DNA of 6,781 nt from OLB16 sp964481775 (lineage in GTDB: Bacteria > Hinthialibacterota > Hinthialibacteria > OLB16): the NCBI GenBank assembly GCA_964481775.1, contig CAYZUX010000285.1, positions 1 through 6,781 of the forward strand, read 5' to 3'. Every line of letters begins with the position of its first letter. The first letter of the stretch is position 1. A program made the translations under genes and the position numbers. Shown here piece after piece: positions 1 to 6,396 of this stretch. The notes beneath the pieces are model-generated. The model made no database searches and was not told the origin of the DNA. It saw only the letters and a list, made by a program, of their open reading frames with translations.

Positions 1-1356
1 GCTCAAGACATCGCTCAAGCGGGTATCCTCGAGCTGGATCGCTTCACGTTCCTCATCCCGTTCGATCCTGGAGAGGCTGAGCAGATCATTGATGATCGCA
101 TTAAGACGATCGGACTGCTTGGCAATGATCTCCAGGAACCGCCGGGTATCCTGGGTATCCTCCAATGCGCCATCCAGCAGGGTCTCCACAAATCCCTTGA
201 TGGAGGTGATGGGAGTCCTCAGTTCATGCGAGACATTGGCAACAAAGTCCCGGCGGATGTCCTCCAGGCGGCGGATACGGGTGACATCCTCCAGAACCAC
301 GAGCGCCCCGATGGCGATGCCACGTGCATCCCGGAGGATCGTGCCATGGACCTGCAGGAAAAGCGGATTTGGATCTCCAAGAATCACATCCCCCTCAATC
401 GGTTCATCCGAGGAAAGGGAGGAGGCGATCAAGCGCAGCAGCTCCGGATTGGTGACTGCCGTTCTGATCGGTTTCCCGATCACCTGATCGGTATCAACCG
501 CCAAAAGGCGAGCTGCGGACTGATTGATTCCAATCAGTTTCTCTTCTTTGTTCACGGCCAGAACCCCCTCAACCATGCTTGAAAAAACCGCCTCCAGCTC
601 ATTCCGCTGGCGTACCACGGTACGCAGGCGGTCCTCGAGTTGCACCGCCATCTGGTTCATGGCTTCCGCCAGGGCGTTCAGTTCCTCAGCTCCCGGCACC
701 TCCAGCTGGCGGGTAAAGTCACCACGAGCAAAACGTTCCGCACCGCGTTTCATTTCCTCGAGCGGGCGAGTGATCCGGCGGGAAATGGCCAGACTCAGGA
801 AGGCGGCAATCAGCGCCACCACCAGCCCGGTGATGGAGATCCGCCAATAGAGGAACGAAATTCCCCTGGCCAGGGCGGTGAGAGGCATCGCTGTCCGTAC
901 CACCGCCACGGTTTTTCCCTCCCGGTTCAGAGGCATCGCGAAATACAGCATGTCGACATTGAGTGTGTGGCTGTAGCGGGTGGACTTTCCGATTCGCCCC
1001 TGGAGTGCTTCTTGGACCTCGGGGCGGTCTGCATGGTTATCCATTCGACTGGGATCTTCGTCCGAATCACCGATTACTGATCCATCGGGACTAATAACAG
1101 TCACGCGGGCGGAGGCTTCCTCGCTCAGAAGCTCACAGGTGGTCTGGATTGATGAGGTATCACCGCTCGCGAAATGAGGACTAATCTGATCAAGAACCAG
1201 ACGTGCTCGAACACGCAGGTCAATGGTGGCCTGCTCATTATAAAAATGCCGGAGAGAGGTGGTGGCATACCATGTCACCGTGGCAAGCGCGAGAAGCGTC
1301 ACCAACAGGTATGGAAAGTAGAGTTGCCAGAGTAATTGCCGTCTCGGCGGCATCAT
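1..1356 (-). CDS. phoR: PhoR-like sensor histidine kinase, C-terminus cut off by the window edge
   Basis: This is a membrane sensor kinase that autophosphorylates on histidine and passes the phosphate to the response regulator encoded just upstream. The frame is open for 452 codons to the window edge. Order: transmembrane helix at about 9-27, extracytoplasmic sensor at about 29-168, second helix at about 173-192, HAMP at about 193-245 (RRITRPLEEM), PAS at about 250-355, and HisKA from about 367 with the H-box NVSHELRTP, His377 being the phosphoacceptor. The N, G1 and G2 boxes of the ATPase domain lie beyond base 1, so the gene is partial here but not visibly broken. The start is one of two tandem ATGs (1356 or 1353). 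The first abuts the TAG stop of the regulator gene, and GAAGGA at 1361-1366 precedes it, which implies translational coupling. The HAMP-PAS-HisKA order and the FVANVSHELRTP-type H-box are typical of PhoR. The phosphate role is inferred from this and from the partner. Confidence 0.93.
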   Translation of the reverse strand, partial: MMPPRRQLLWQLYFPYLLVTLLALATVTWYATTSLRHFYNEQATIDLRVRARLVLDQISPHFASGDTSSIQTTCELLSEEASARVTVISPDGSVIGDSDEDPSRMDNHADRPEVQEALQGRIGKSTRYSHTLNVDMLYFAMPLNREGKTVAVVRTAMPLTALARGISFLYWRISITGLVVALIAAFLSLAISRRITRPLEEMKRGAERFARGDFTRQLEVPGAEELNALAEAMNQMAVQLEDRLRTVVRQRNELEAVFSSMVEGVLAVNKEEKLIGINQSAARLLAVDTDQVIGKPIRTAVTNPELLRLIASSLSSDEPIEGDVILGDPNPLFLQVHGTILRDARGIAIGALVVLEDVTRIRRLEDIRRDFVANVSHELRTPITSIKGFVETLLDGALEDTQDTRRFLEIIAKQSDRLNAIINDLLSLSRIERDEEREAIQLEDTRLSDVLS

Positions 1357-2082
1357 CTATTCCTTCATCCGGTAACCGACTCCTCGTACGGTCTCGATGT
1401 ATTTCCCATTGTTTGCCAGTTTTTTCCTGAGGCCCACGATGTGAACATCCACAGCACGGTCAGTGACCGGGTAATCCTCGCCACGCACCGAATCGACAAT
1501 CTGGGCACGAGTAAAAACCCAGCCGGGACGGCGAGCCAGAAGATGCAGGATCCGGAACTCGGTGAAAGTCAGATCCGCTTTCTCCCCTGCCACAAGAACC
1601 TCATGGCGCCCGGGATGGATATAGAGGTCATGGATCCGCAACACCGAACTTTCATCCACTTTCTCACGGGTTCTGCGGCGCAGCACTGTCCTTACCCGGG
1701 CTATCAGGACCTTCGGGCTGAAGGGTTTGGTGATGTAATCATCAGCCCCCAACTCCAGTCCGGTGACAATATCACTTTCCTCACCCTTGGCGGTCAGCAT
1801 CACCACGGGAATCGATTGCATCTCCGGATCGGTCTTCAGGATCTTGCAGACCTCCAGGCCATCGATGCCGGGTAACATGAGATCGAGCAGCACCAGGTCG
1901 GGAAGCCTGGATCGAATAGACGCCAGGGCTTCCTCCCCGCTGGTGACAGTGGTTACAGCGAAGCCACTTTTTGCCAGGTTGTATTCCACCAGTTCGAGGA
2001 TGTCTTCTTCATCCTCAACCACCAGGATCGTCTTTCGTATCGCTGTTGTCAGTCCGGTTGATCCGCTGAGATAAGTGGCCAC
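1357..2082 (-). CDS. phoB: PhoB-like OmpR-family response regulator
   Basis: This is a 241-residue cytoplasmic DNA-binding response regulator and the likely partner of the adjacent kinase. The receiver domain (about 17-137) shows the acidic pair E23/D24, phosphoacceptor Asp67 in LVLLDLMLPG, Thr97 in VMLTAKGEE and Lys119 in ADDYITKPFSP. The stretch from IPVVMLTA to KPFSP closely resembles E. coli PhoB. The C-terminal winged helix (about 145-241) has the TFTEFRIL recognition region, RAVDVHIVGLRKKL and the closing TVRGVGYR. The start is GTG at 2082, with AGGAGG at 2093-2098 ten bases upstream. This leaves about 16 residues before the first receiver strand, longer than in E. coli PhoB, and no in-frame start lies closer. 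It follows the oxidoreductase gene by 27 bp and its stop touches the kinase ATG. The OmpR/PhoB family call is secure. Control of phosphate genes is inferred by homology. Confidence 0.93.
   Translation of the reverse strand: MATYLSGSTGLTTAIRKTILVVEDEEDILELVEYNLAKSGFAVTTVTSGEEALASIRSRLPDLVLLDLMLPGIDGLEVCKILKTDPEMQSIPVVMLTAKGEESDIVTGLELGADDYITKPFSPKVLIARVRTVLRRRTREKVDESSVLRIHDLYIHPGRHEVLVAGEKADLTFTEFRILHLLARRPGWVFTRAQIVDSVRGEDYPVTDRAVDVHIVGLRKKLANNGKYIETVRGVGYRMKE
1361..1366 (-). promoter_or_regulatory. Ribosome binding site of the sensor kinase gene
   Basis: GAAGGA on the minus strand lies inside the last codons of the response regulator gene. It is 4 bases from the ATG at 1356 and 7 bases from the tandem ATG at 1353. 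The second ATG has the more usual spacing, so the true start may be one codon later than annotated. Confidence 0.6.
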
Positions 2083-2092
2083 AGCTTCAATT

Positions 2093-2098
2093 CCTCCT
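2093..2098 (-). promoter_or_regulatory. Ribosome binding site supporting the GTG start of the response regulator
   Basis: A perfect AGGAGG on the minus strand sits 10 bases before the GTG at 2082. It lies in the 27-base gap after the oxidoreductase stop codon. There is no room for a terminator and promoter here, which supports co-transcription of the two genes. Confidence 0.7.
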
Positions 2099-2109
2099 GC
2101 AGGTTATCT

Positions 2110-3426
2110 TCATGTGAGTGTCCAGGGGGGACGGTAACGGTAATGCAAAAGGGTGTTCGCGAGCTCGCTGTTCGTGAACACCTCCCGCGCACCACTCCAT
2201 TCCAGGCGCGATTTGGTTTCCAGGGCGATATTGGCCAGGTGAGCGAAAGTGGTGGAACGGTGACCGGTTTCCACATCAGCATTGGGTGCCTGGCGCGAAC
2301 GGACACACTCGATGAAGTTTCGAATATGGGAAACAGTCAGGTCGCCCTGGTCCTTAGAGGTCACCTTTCTGGCTTCGATCCGGTTCTCCCACTTGTTGAA
2401 CTGGCCTCCCTTGGCGGGGATCACCTCGTAAAAGTCGTCGTCAGCATACACCGTCCCCAAAGTACCACGTAATTCGATCTCCCCGCTATGCATGGCCGAA
2501 CCACTACTGGCTTCATACTGGGCAAACGTGAGCAACCTTCCCGAGGCGAATTCGAAAATCGCTTCCATCGTGTCAGGGATCGTACGGGCATCCTCCACCG
2601 CGAAACGCCCCCCATGAGCTGATACGGAGGCGGGTGCTTCCTCTCCAAGGACCCAACGGATCACATCGATGTAATGAACCCCCCAGTTTCCGGTCTGGGA
2701 AGAGTAATCACTCCACCAGCGGAACTTATAGGGAGCGATGTTCGGATTGTAAGGACGAAAAGCACGTGGCCCCAGCCACATATCCCAATCGAGGTCCGCT
2801 GGGGGGTCACAATCGGGTACTTTTCCAATTCCATCGGGAAACATGTTACTGATCCGGTAACAACGGGCGGATGTGACCTTGCCAATTCCTCCACCCCGAA
2901 CGAATTCTACCAATTCGGAATAGATACCTGAGGACCGTCTTTGGGTCCCTACCTGAACAATCCGGTTGTTACGGCGAGCTGCTTTCACCATGATCGTTCC
3001 CTCGCGTACAGTTCGGGAAAGAGGTTTCTCAACATAAACATCCTTGCCCGCATCGCAGGCCATCACACATTGGAGTGCATGCCAATGGTCCGGAGTCGCG
3101 ATAAAAATGGCATCGATATCTGGACGGGCCAAAAGTTCCCTGAAGTCCATGGTGGTGAAAACGCCACCACCTACCTTCTCTTTCCAATTGTTGAGGTAGG
3201 GTTTGTAGACATCGCACAGACCGGTAACCTGGACATCTTCCATCCCCAGACAAGGCTCCAAAAGTTGTCCTCCACGATTACCTACCCCAATGAACCCAAG
3301 GCGGACTTTTGCCCCGTCTGCTACGGACTTGTGTCCCATTGAAGCCACTGCCATTCCCGCAACGGTCTTGAGAGTCGTTCCCAAAAACTCTCTTCGGTTC
3401 TTCGCAATCTTCATCTGTATGTCCAT
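2110..3426 (-). CDS. Tat-signal Gfo/Idh/MocA family oxidoreductase
   Basis: This is a 438-residue NAD(P)-dependent oxidoreductase of the Gfo/Idh/MocA family, which typically acts on sugars, inositols or their derivatives. The substrate cannot be read from the sequence. The N-terminus carries a twin-arginine-type signal (NRREFLG at 10-16, then a mild hydrophobic stretch to about 30), so export in folded form is likely. The Rossmann fold begins at about 41 with the dinucleotide loop GVGNRG (47-52). TPDHWHA (111-117) and EKP (133-135, Lys134 the usual catalytic lysine) follow. In the substrate domain, TGNWGVHYIDVIRW (245-258) supplies His251 and Asp254, in the pattern common to Planctomycetes-type members. 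The first ATG is used. An alternative ATG at 3414, giving MKIAKNRREF, has AAGGA about 11 bases upstream and is equally plausible. The length is normal and no key residue is missing. It is the first gene of the run leading into phoBR. Confidence 0.92.
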   Translation of the reverse strand: MDIQMKIAKNRREFLGTTLKTVAGMAVASMGHKSVADGAKVRLGFIGVGNRGGQLLEPCLGMEDVQVTGLCDVYKPYLNNWKEKVGGGVFTTMDFRELLARPDIDAIFIATPDHWHALQCVMACDAGKDVYVEKPLSRTVREGTIMVKAARRNNRIVQVGTQRRSSGIYSELVEFVRGGGIGKVTSARCYRISNMFPDGIGKVPDCDPPADLDWDMWLGPRAFRPYNPNIAPYKFRWWSDYSSQTGNWGVHYIDVIRWVLGEEAPASVSAHGGRFAVEDARTIPDTMEAIFEFASGRLLTFAQYEASSGSAMHSGEIELRGTLGTVYADDDFYEVIPAKGGQFNKWENRIEARKVTSKDQGDLTVSHIRNFIECVRSRQAPNADVETGHRSTTFAHLANIALETKSRLEWSGAREVFTNSELANTLLHYRYRPPWTLT

Positions 3427-3629
3427 CCTTTCCCTGAAACACCTGTCAGTTCACTGGAACGGATTCTAGGTCCATTATGGATTTCAAGGGATAGGGATCG
3501 GATGGATTTCTCTAGGTTGATGGGAATGGTTACGTTTCCATGTTAGAGGGGGATGTGGAATTCATTTGGAGTTGGTTGCCTGTTTTTCCGGGCAGGGGGT
3601 CAAGATCCAACCCTTTCTAAAACGTGTCA

Positions 3630-3658
3630 TTGACAAGTTTGGTAAAGAGGATTAGCTT
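3630..3658 (+). promoter_or_regulatory. Candidate sigma70-type promoter of the pseudopilin gene
   Basis: A perfect -35 hexamer TTGACA at 3630-3635 is followed after 17 bases by TAGCTT at 3653-3658, a weak -10 matching three of six consensus positions. Initiation near 3665 would leave a leader of about 50 bases before the start codon at 3718. The -35 and spacing are good and the -10 is poor, so activity is uncertain. Confidence 0.4.
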
Positions 3659-3705
3659 GTTTTTGAAGGGTGAAAGTCCCACCACTCACCCCATATAACT
3701 TAAAA

Positions 3706-3710
3706 GGAGG
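3706..3710 (+). promoter_or_regulatory. Ribosome binding site that fixes the pseudopilin start
   Basis: GGAGG, within AAAAGGAGG, lies 7 bases before the ATG at 3718. It favours that ATG over the in-frame GTG at 3670, which would add 16 residues in front of a typical short pilin leader and would put this ribosome site inside the coding region. Confidence 0.8.
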
Positions 3711-3717
3711 ACATAAA

Positions 3718-4476
3718 ATGCTTTGTTATTTTCGCCACTTGGGTCGACGCTGCCTGAATCGACGGGGCTTCACCCTTATCGAGTTATTGATCGTAATTGC
3801 CATCATTCTCATTCTGATTTCGATTGCCTTACCCAACTTCCTGGAGGCACAGGAGCGTGCCAGGGTCGCCAAGGCGAAAGGGAATCTGAAGTCCATGCAG
3901 ACCGCAGGTTTACAACACCAGACCTTTTATGGATTCCTGTATGCTGACTACAATGACCCAGGCTTGGTGGTTCGCAAATCGCGCAATAAATCAAGTCCAA
4001 CCCCCAACTCACCATGCCCCATCTCGCCTCCTGTGATCACATCCAAAGGGGGTCTCCAGTTTATTGGCGATTCAGTGAATGCTGTGGGTGACACCCAGAG
4101 AACCTTCTATGCACCTCAAGTTCATTGCCCGCTGACCACTCCTCAAAAATTCATTGATGCCTCCAAGTGCAGCGATCCCTGGTCGGATGGAACAGTCCCG
4201 GTTGGCATGGATTCCCGCTATGACAACTCCGGGGCCAAAGGTGATGATCCCAAGTGGATCCGTTACTGTGCCTATTTCGTTGCAGGCCCAGACCGAATTG
4301 AGGGACATTGGAATCGTGGATTCGGCGCTCATGGCGGGTGTCCAGCCAATACCACTGGTAAAGCATTGTCCTATGCGCCAACCAATGGAACCCGCAGCTG
4401 TGGCGAATTGTGGTTCACTCTGACAACCGACGTGGTCTTCACAAAGCGTGAATATGACCCGTTGAACTCCTTCTGA
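3718..4476 (+). CDS. Type IV pilin/type II secretion-like pseudopilin (prepilin-type N-terminal methylation domain)
   Basis: This is a 252-residue pseudopilin, a class of protein inserted in the inner membrane, cleaved by prepilin peptidase and assembled into a type II secretion pseudopilus or type IV pilus. The leader of 17 residues ends in RRG, with the predicted cut between Gly17 and Phe18. It is followed by FTLIELLIVIAII with Glu22 at position +5 of the mature protein, then a helix to about 60 that includes ALPNFLEAQERAR. This helix resembles GspG/PilA-like proteins of Planctomycetes-type and Hydrogenedentota-type bacteria. The C-terminal YAPTNGTRSCGE (219-230) recalls the YDPTNGTxSxGD ending of such proteins. 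The globular part is unusual in holding six cysteines (100, 137, 151, 184, 208, 228). No other secretion or pilus genes are nearby, so it stands alone with its own terminator. Whether it is a structural pilin or a minor subunit cannot be decided. Confidence 0.9.
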   Translation: MLCYFRHLGRRCLNRRGFTLIELLIVIAIILILISIALPNFLEAQERARVAKAKGNLKSMQTAGLQHQTFYGFLYADYNDPGLVVRKSRNKSSPTPNSPCPISPPVITSKGGLQFIGDSVNAVGDTQRTFYAPQVHCPLTTPQKFIDASKCSDPWSDGTVPVGMDSRYDNSGAKGDDPKWIRYCAYFVAGPDRIEGHWNRGFGAHGGCPANTTGKALSYAPTNGTRSCGELWFTLTTDVVFTKREYDPLNSF

Positions 4477-4505
4477 CCCCGCCCATCAATCAAAGCAATC
4501 CTGAT

Positions 4506-4545
4506 ACCCCCGCAAAGCGAAAGCCTTGCGGGGGTCATTGTTTTT
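4506..4545 (+). terminator. Intrinsic terminator after the pseudopilin gene
   Basis: A 10-bp perfect stem pairs ACCCCCGCAA (4506-4515) with TTGCGGGGGT (4526-4535). After an A-C mismatch, two more pairs (GC with GC) close a GAAA tetraloop at 4519-4522. A T-run at 4541-4545 follows. It begins 30 bases past the TGA stop of the pseudopilin gene. Read from the minus strand, the hairpin lacks a T-run, so it is probably directional and also separates the convergent propeller gene. Confidence 0.9.
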
Positions 4546-4559
4546 ATAATCATTTCAGT

Positions 4560-5864
4560 CTACTTCGCAACACAGTAAAGATTCTGCCCTGTACGGATAA
4601 ACAACTGATTTCCAGCCACCGCGATGGAAGAACGGCAGGGAGGTTCATCCATGGAGAATCGAGAGATCAACCTGAATTCATCCGCCGCCGCGGCCACGAA
4701 AACCTCGCCTTGTTCGTTGATCAGATAGACCTTCCCATCCGCACCCGTGGGAGATCCACGGAAGACTCCATTACCATGCAGCCTTTCAATCCACTTGATC
4801 TCCCCGGTCTGGACATCCAGACAAGTGAGGGCTTTCTTATCTCCATCCAGCACATAGATCCTGTCCCTGTAAACAAGCGGCACGCAGACATCGCTGGTGT
4901 TCTTGTCGAGTTGCCACACCACCGCGTCATCACTCAGTTGGCCCTCACCTCCTGCCTTGATGGCAAAGACCGGATTTCCCTTTGGGGCACAGACATGAAC
5001 CAATCCTTCACTTGTCACGGGCGAGGGCACCACGCGCCAGTGGTTGATCCTGGTGGGATTCCAACTTCCCCACCGCCAAAACTCCCGGCCCGTTTCCGGA
5101 TCATGTCCACTGACACAATCGCCCCCAAAAAGGAGAATCTCTGAACGGCCGTTGTAAGTGAAAGGTATCGGGGTGGCATAGGATTCATGGGATTCTTCCG
5201 AAGCATCGGTGGGACGGACATGCCGCCAAAGGTCTTTTCCTGTCGCGGGATCAACCGCCAGTAGAAAAGATTCGGAGACCTTTCCCTCAACCGCTGGTCC
5301 ATCGATCGGATGATCTCTCTGGAGCACCTGGACATAGAGCTTTCCATGATAGAGCAGCGGACTGCAGTGGTATCCAAACAGGATGTTGAACTCCCCGAAG
5401 TCTTCTTCAAGGTTACGGCTCCAGAGGGTGTTCCCCTGAAAATCCAGGGCGGCCAGGTCCGTTGACCCGAAAAGGAAAATCACTTTCTCCCCATCGGTTA
5501 CCGGCGAGGGAGAGGCCATGTTCCTTCCACGCCCCTCATCGCCAAAACCAATCCCCAGAACTTTCTTCCAAAGAACCTCTCCATTGGATCGGCGGATACA
5601 AAACGCGATCAAGTCCTTGGTCTCATTGTCAAGCGATGTGACAAAAACATGGTCTTTCCAGATGATCGGAGTTGCCCCTGCGGCCCCAGGCATGGGGACC
5701 TTCCAGACGATACTCTGAGTGTTGCTCCAAACCTCTGGTAAACCACTGGCTGGACTCGAGCCATTGAACTCAGGACCTCTCCACTGAGGCCAATAGGGTT
5801 CCTGGGACTGGGCAGAAAGAGTGCTGACGAACAGACAAGATAAAAGCATCCAGCGAAACTGCAT
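4560..5864 (-). CDS. Secreted PQQ-like beta-propeller repeat protein
   Basis: This is a 434-residue exported protein of the PQQ-binding-like beta-propeller (quinoprotein/BamB-like) superfamily. The N-terminus has a signal peptide with a hydrophobic core at about 6-16 and a likely cut after TLSA (18/19). A weak lipobox-like LLSC at 7-10 sits too near the start to be preferred. YWPQWRGPEFNG (24-35) is the opening motif common in Planctomycetes-type members. Repeated blade motifs of the form (A/C)-L/V-D-x-x-T-G-x-x-L/I-W are visible: NGEVLWKK (94-101), DFQGNTLW (141-148), VDPATGKDLW (204-213), HDPETGREFW (254-263) and LDVQTGEIKW (349-358). No catalytic residues of PQQ alcohol dehydrogenases were identified, so enzyme activity should not be assumed. 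A scaffold or binding role is as likely. The ATG at 5864 is preceded by AGGAGG (5874-5879) with nine bases between. It converges on the pseudopilin gene. Confidence 0.9.
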   Translation of the reverse strand: MQFRWMLLSCLFVSTLSAQSQEPYWPQWRGPEFNGSSPASGLPEVWSNTQSIVWKVPMPGAAGATPIIWKDHVFVTSLDNETKDLIAFCIRRSNGEVLWKKVLGIGFGDEGRGRNMASPSPVTDGEKVIFLFGSTDLAALDFQGNTLWSRNLEEDFGEFNILFGYHCSPLLYHGKLYVQVLQRDHPIDGPAVEGKVSESFLLAVDPATGKDLWRHVRPTDASEESHESYATPIPFTYNGRSEILLFGGDCVSGHDPETGREFWRWGSWNPTRINHWRVVPSPVTSEGLVHVCAPKGNPVFAIKAGGEGQLSDDAVVWQLDKNTSDVCVPLVYRDRIYVLDGDKKALTCLDVQTGEIKWIERLHGNGVFRGSPTGADGKVYLINEQGEVFVAAAADEFRLISRFSMDEPPCRSSIAVAGNQLFIRTGQNLYCVAK

Positions 5865-5970
5865 TTAACAAAACCTCCTGAATGAAACTCATAATGACCT
5901 CACCACCCCCCGGACTCCCCCCTCGCCTTGTGGGAAGGGGGGGGGTGAGGTGGTAAAGAGCGGCAACCTT
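5865..5970. other. Intergenic region between the beta-sandwich and propeller genes
   Basis: This 106-base non-coding gap contains the propeller gene's ribosome binding site (5874-5879) and a C/G-rich palindrome (5897-5951). I see no clear promoter for the propeller gene on the minus strand. Only about 32 bases separate the palindrome from the start codon, so that gene may rely on a promoter further upstream or overlapping the palindrome. Confidence 0.6.
5897..5951. repeat. C/G-rich imperfect palindrome, possible interspersed intergenic repeat
   Basis: ACCTCACC (5897-5904) is the exact reverse complement of GGTGAGGT (5944-5951). Inside it, a six-C run (5906-5911) can pair with part of a nine-G run (5937-5945) after a one-base A bulge, giving about 14 pairs around a 26-base loop. 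A second six-C run at 5917-5922 could compete for the G-run. On the minus strand no T-run follows, so a classical terminator is not supported, although the structure could still attenuate read-through from the beta-sandwich gene. Its make-up recalls the CCTCACCC...GGGTGAGG palindromes scattered between genes in many environmental bacteria. Only one copy is visible here. Confidence 0.55.
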
Positions 5971-6387
5971 CTACACCAGCACCCCTCCGAACAGGATCCC
6001 CACCTCACGGAAATCCTTGATCTCTTCCACCTCCCCATGTCTCCAGGGTTGAGCCTTCAGGGTGATCTCAAGATATTCTCGCCCCAGTGATGCCTGTAAA
6101 ACTGGAATCCTTACCACCCGCCATTCCGCCCCAGGTGAGGGAGGAGGCAGCGTAATCCTGCTAACCGGTCCCCCGGGATTGATTTCCACCCATTGTGAAC
6201 CGGCATGAATAGCGAGCGCGGAACTTAACAGAAGTATGACCTGATGGGTAACCGCTTGAACAGGAATTCTGAGAACCGCCTGAGGGAATGACTCCCGGAA
6301 AGGGAAACCAAACCAGTCTGGAGCGCGGTCATACCAACCCTCCCCCAGGATGGCCGCCTCATTCTGACCGACAATCCAGGCTCTCAC
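5971..6387 (-). CDS. Hypothetical protein, predicted beta-sandwich domain with a GWY...FREVG pattern
   Basis: No family was recognised with certainty. From the preferred GTG start the product has 138 residues with no signal peptide or transmembrane helix. GEGWYDRAPDWFGFPF (15-30) near the N-terminus is followed by alternating hydrophobic strands, including VILLLSSALAIHA (50-62) and WRVVRIPVL (89-97). The protein ends with KDFREVGILFGGV (124-136). The GWY...W...F start and the D-x-RE-x-G-(V/I) ending recall small beta-sandwich domains attached to glycosyltransferase or methyltransferase proteins, where the last motif is usually D-x-RELG(V/I). This is a resemblance from memory, not a match. The start is GTG at 6387 because GAGGG (6392-6396) lies four bases upstream and the previous gene stops at 6395. 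Extending to 6510 would overlap that gene by 116 bases with low-complexity sequence. The 7-base gap implies an operon with the upstream gene. Confidence 0.6.
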   Translation of the reverse strand: MRAWIVGQNEAAILGEGWYDRAPDWFGFPFRESFPQAVLRIPVQAVTHQVILLLSSALAIHAGSQWVEINPGGPVSRITLPPPSPGAEWRVVRIPVLQASLGREYLEITLKAQPWRHGEVEEIKDFREVGILFGGVLV

Positions 6388-6391
6388 TTTT

Positions 6392-6396
6392 CCCTC
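6392..6396 (-). promoter_or_regulatory. Ribosome binding site that decides the beta-sandwich gene start
   Basis: GAGGG on the minus strand overlaps the TGA stop codon of the upstream gene and lies four bases before the GTG at 6387. Such stop/ribosome-site overlap is typical of coupled translation and supports the shorter 138-residue reading. Confidence 0.5.

Larger units (their letters stand above)
3427..3717. other. Divergent intergenic region
   Basis: This 291-base stretch separates the minus-strand oxidoreductase gene from the plus-strand pseudopilin gene, so promoters for both should lie here. I see no credible small gene in it. It contains a candidate plus-strand promoter (3630-3658), a perfect 9-base direct repeat ATGGATTTC at 3477-3485 and 3502-3510, and the short palindrome TCCATTATGGA at 3471-3481. 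For the minus strand, TAGAAT- and CATAAT-like -10 hexamers occur but none has a convincing -35 at normal spacing, so I do not mark that promoter. Confidence 0.6.

Noticed and set aside
1336..1875. Plus-strand open frame of 179 codons opposite the response regulator gene
   Set aside because: It is antisense to a clearly conserved receiver and winged-helix protein and has no recognisable domain, so it is a shadow frame.
2941..3342. Plus-strand open frame of 133 codons opposite the oxidoreductase gene
   Set aside because: It lies wholly antisense to the Rossmann domain of a well-supported gene and its product has no protein-like features.
2110..3426. Assignment of the oxidoreductase to glycoside hydrolase family GH109, which is also Tat-exported and of similar length
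   Set aside because: The substrate region reads TGNWGVHYIDVIRW, in which I do not see the YPTH-type motif I associate with GH109, so only the broad Gfo/Idh/MocA call is kept.
3668..3691. GGGTGA...TCACCC inverted repeat in the pseudopilin leader, whose GTGAAAGTCCC wording recalls group II introns or cobalamin riboswitches
   Set aside because: Only a 6-bp stem is present. The leader is about 50 bases long and lacks the other conserved elements of either RNA, and no reverse transcriptase or B12 gene follows.
3694..3699. TATAAC as an alternative -10 element for the pseudopilin gene
   Set aside because: It has no -35 at proper spacing and would start transcription inside the ribosome binding site.
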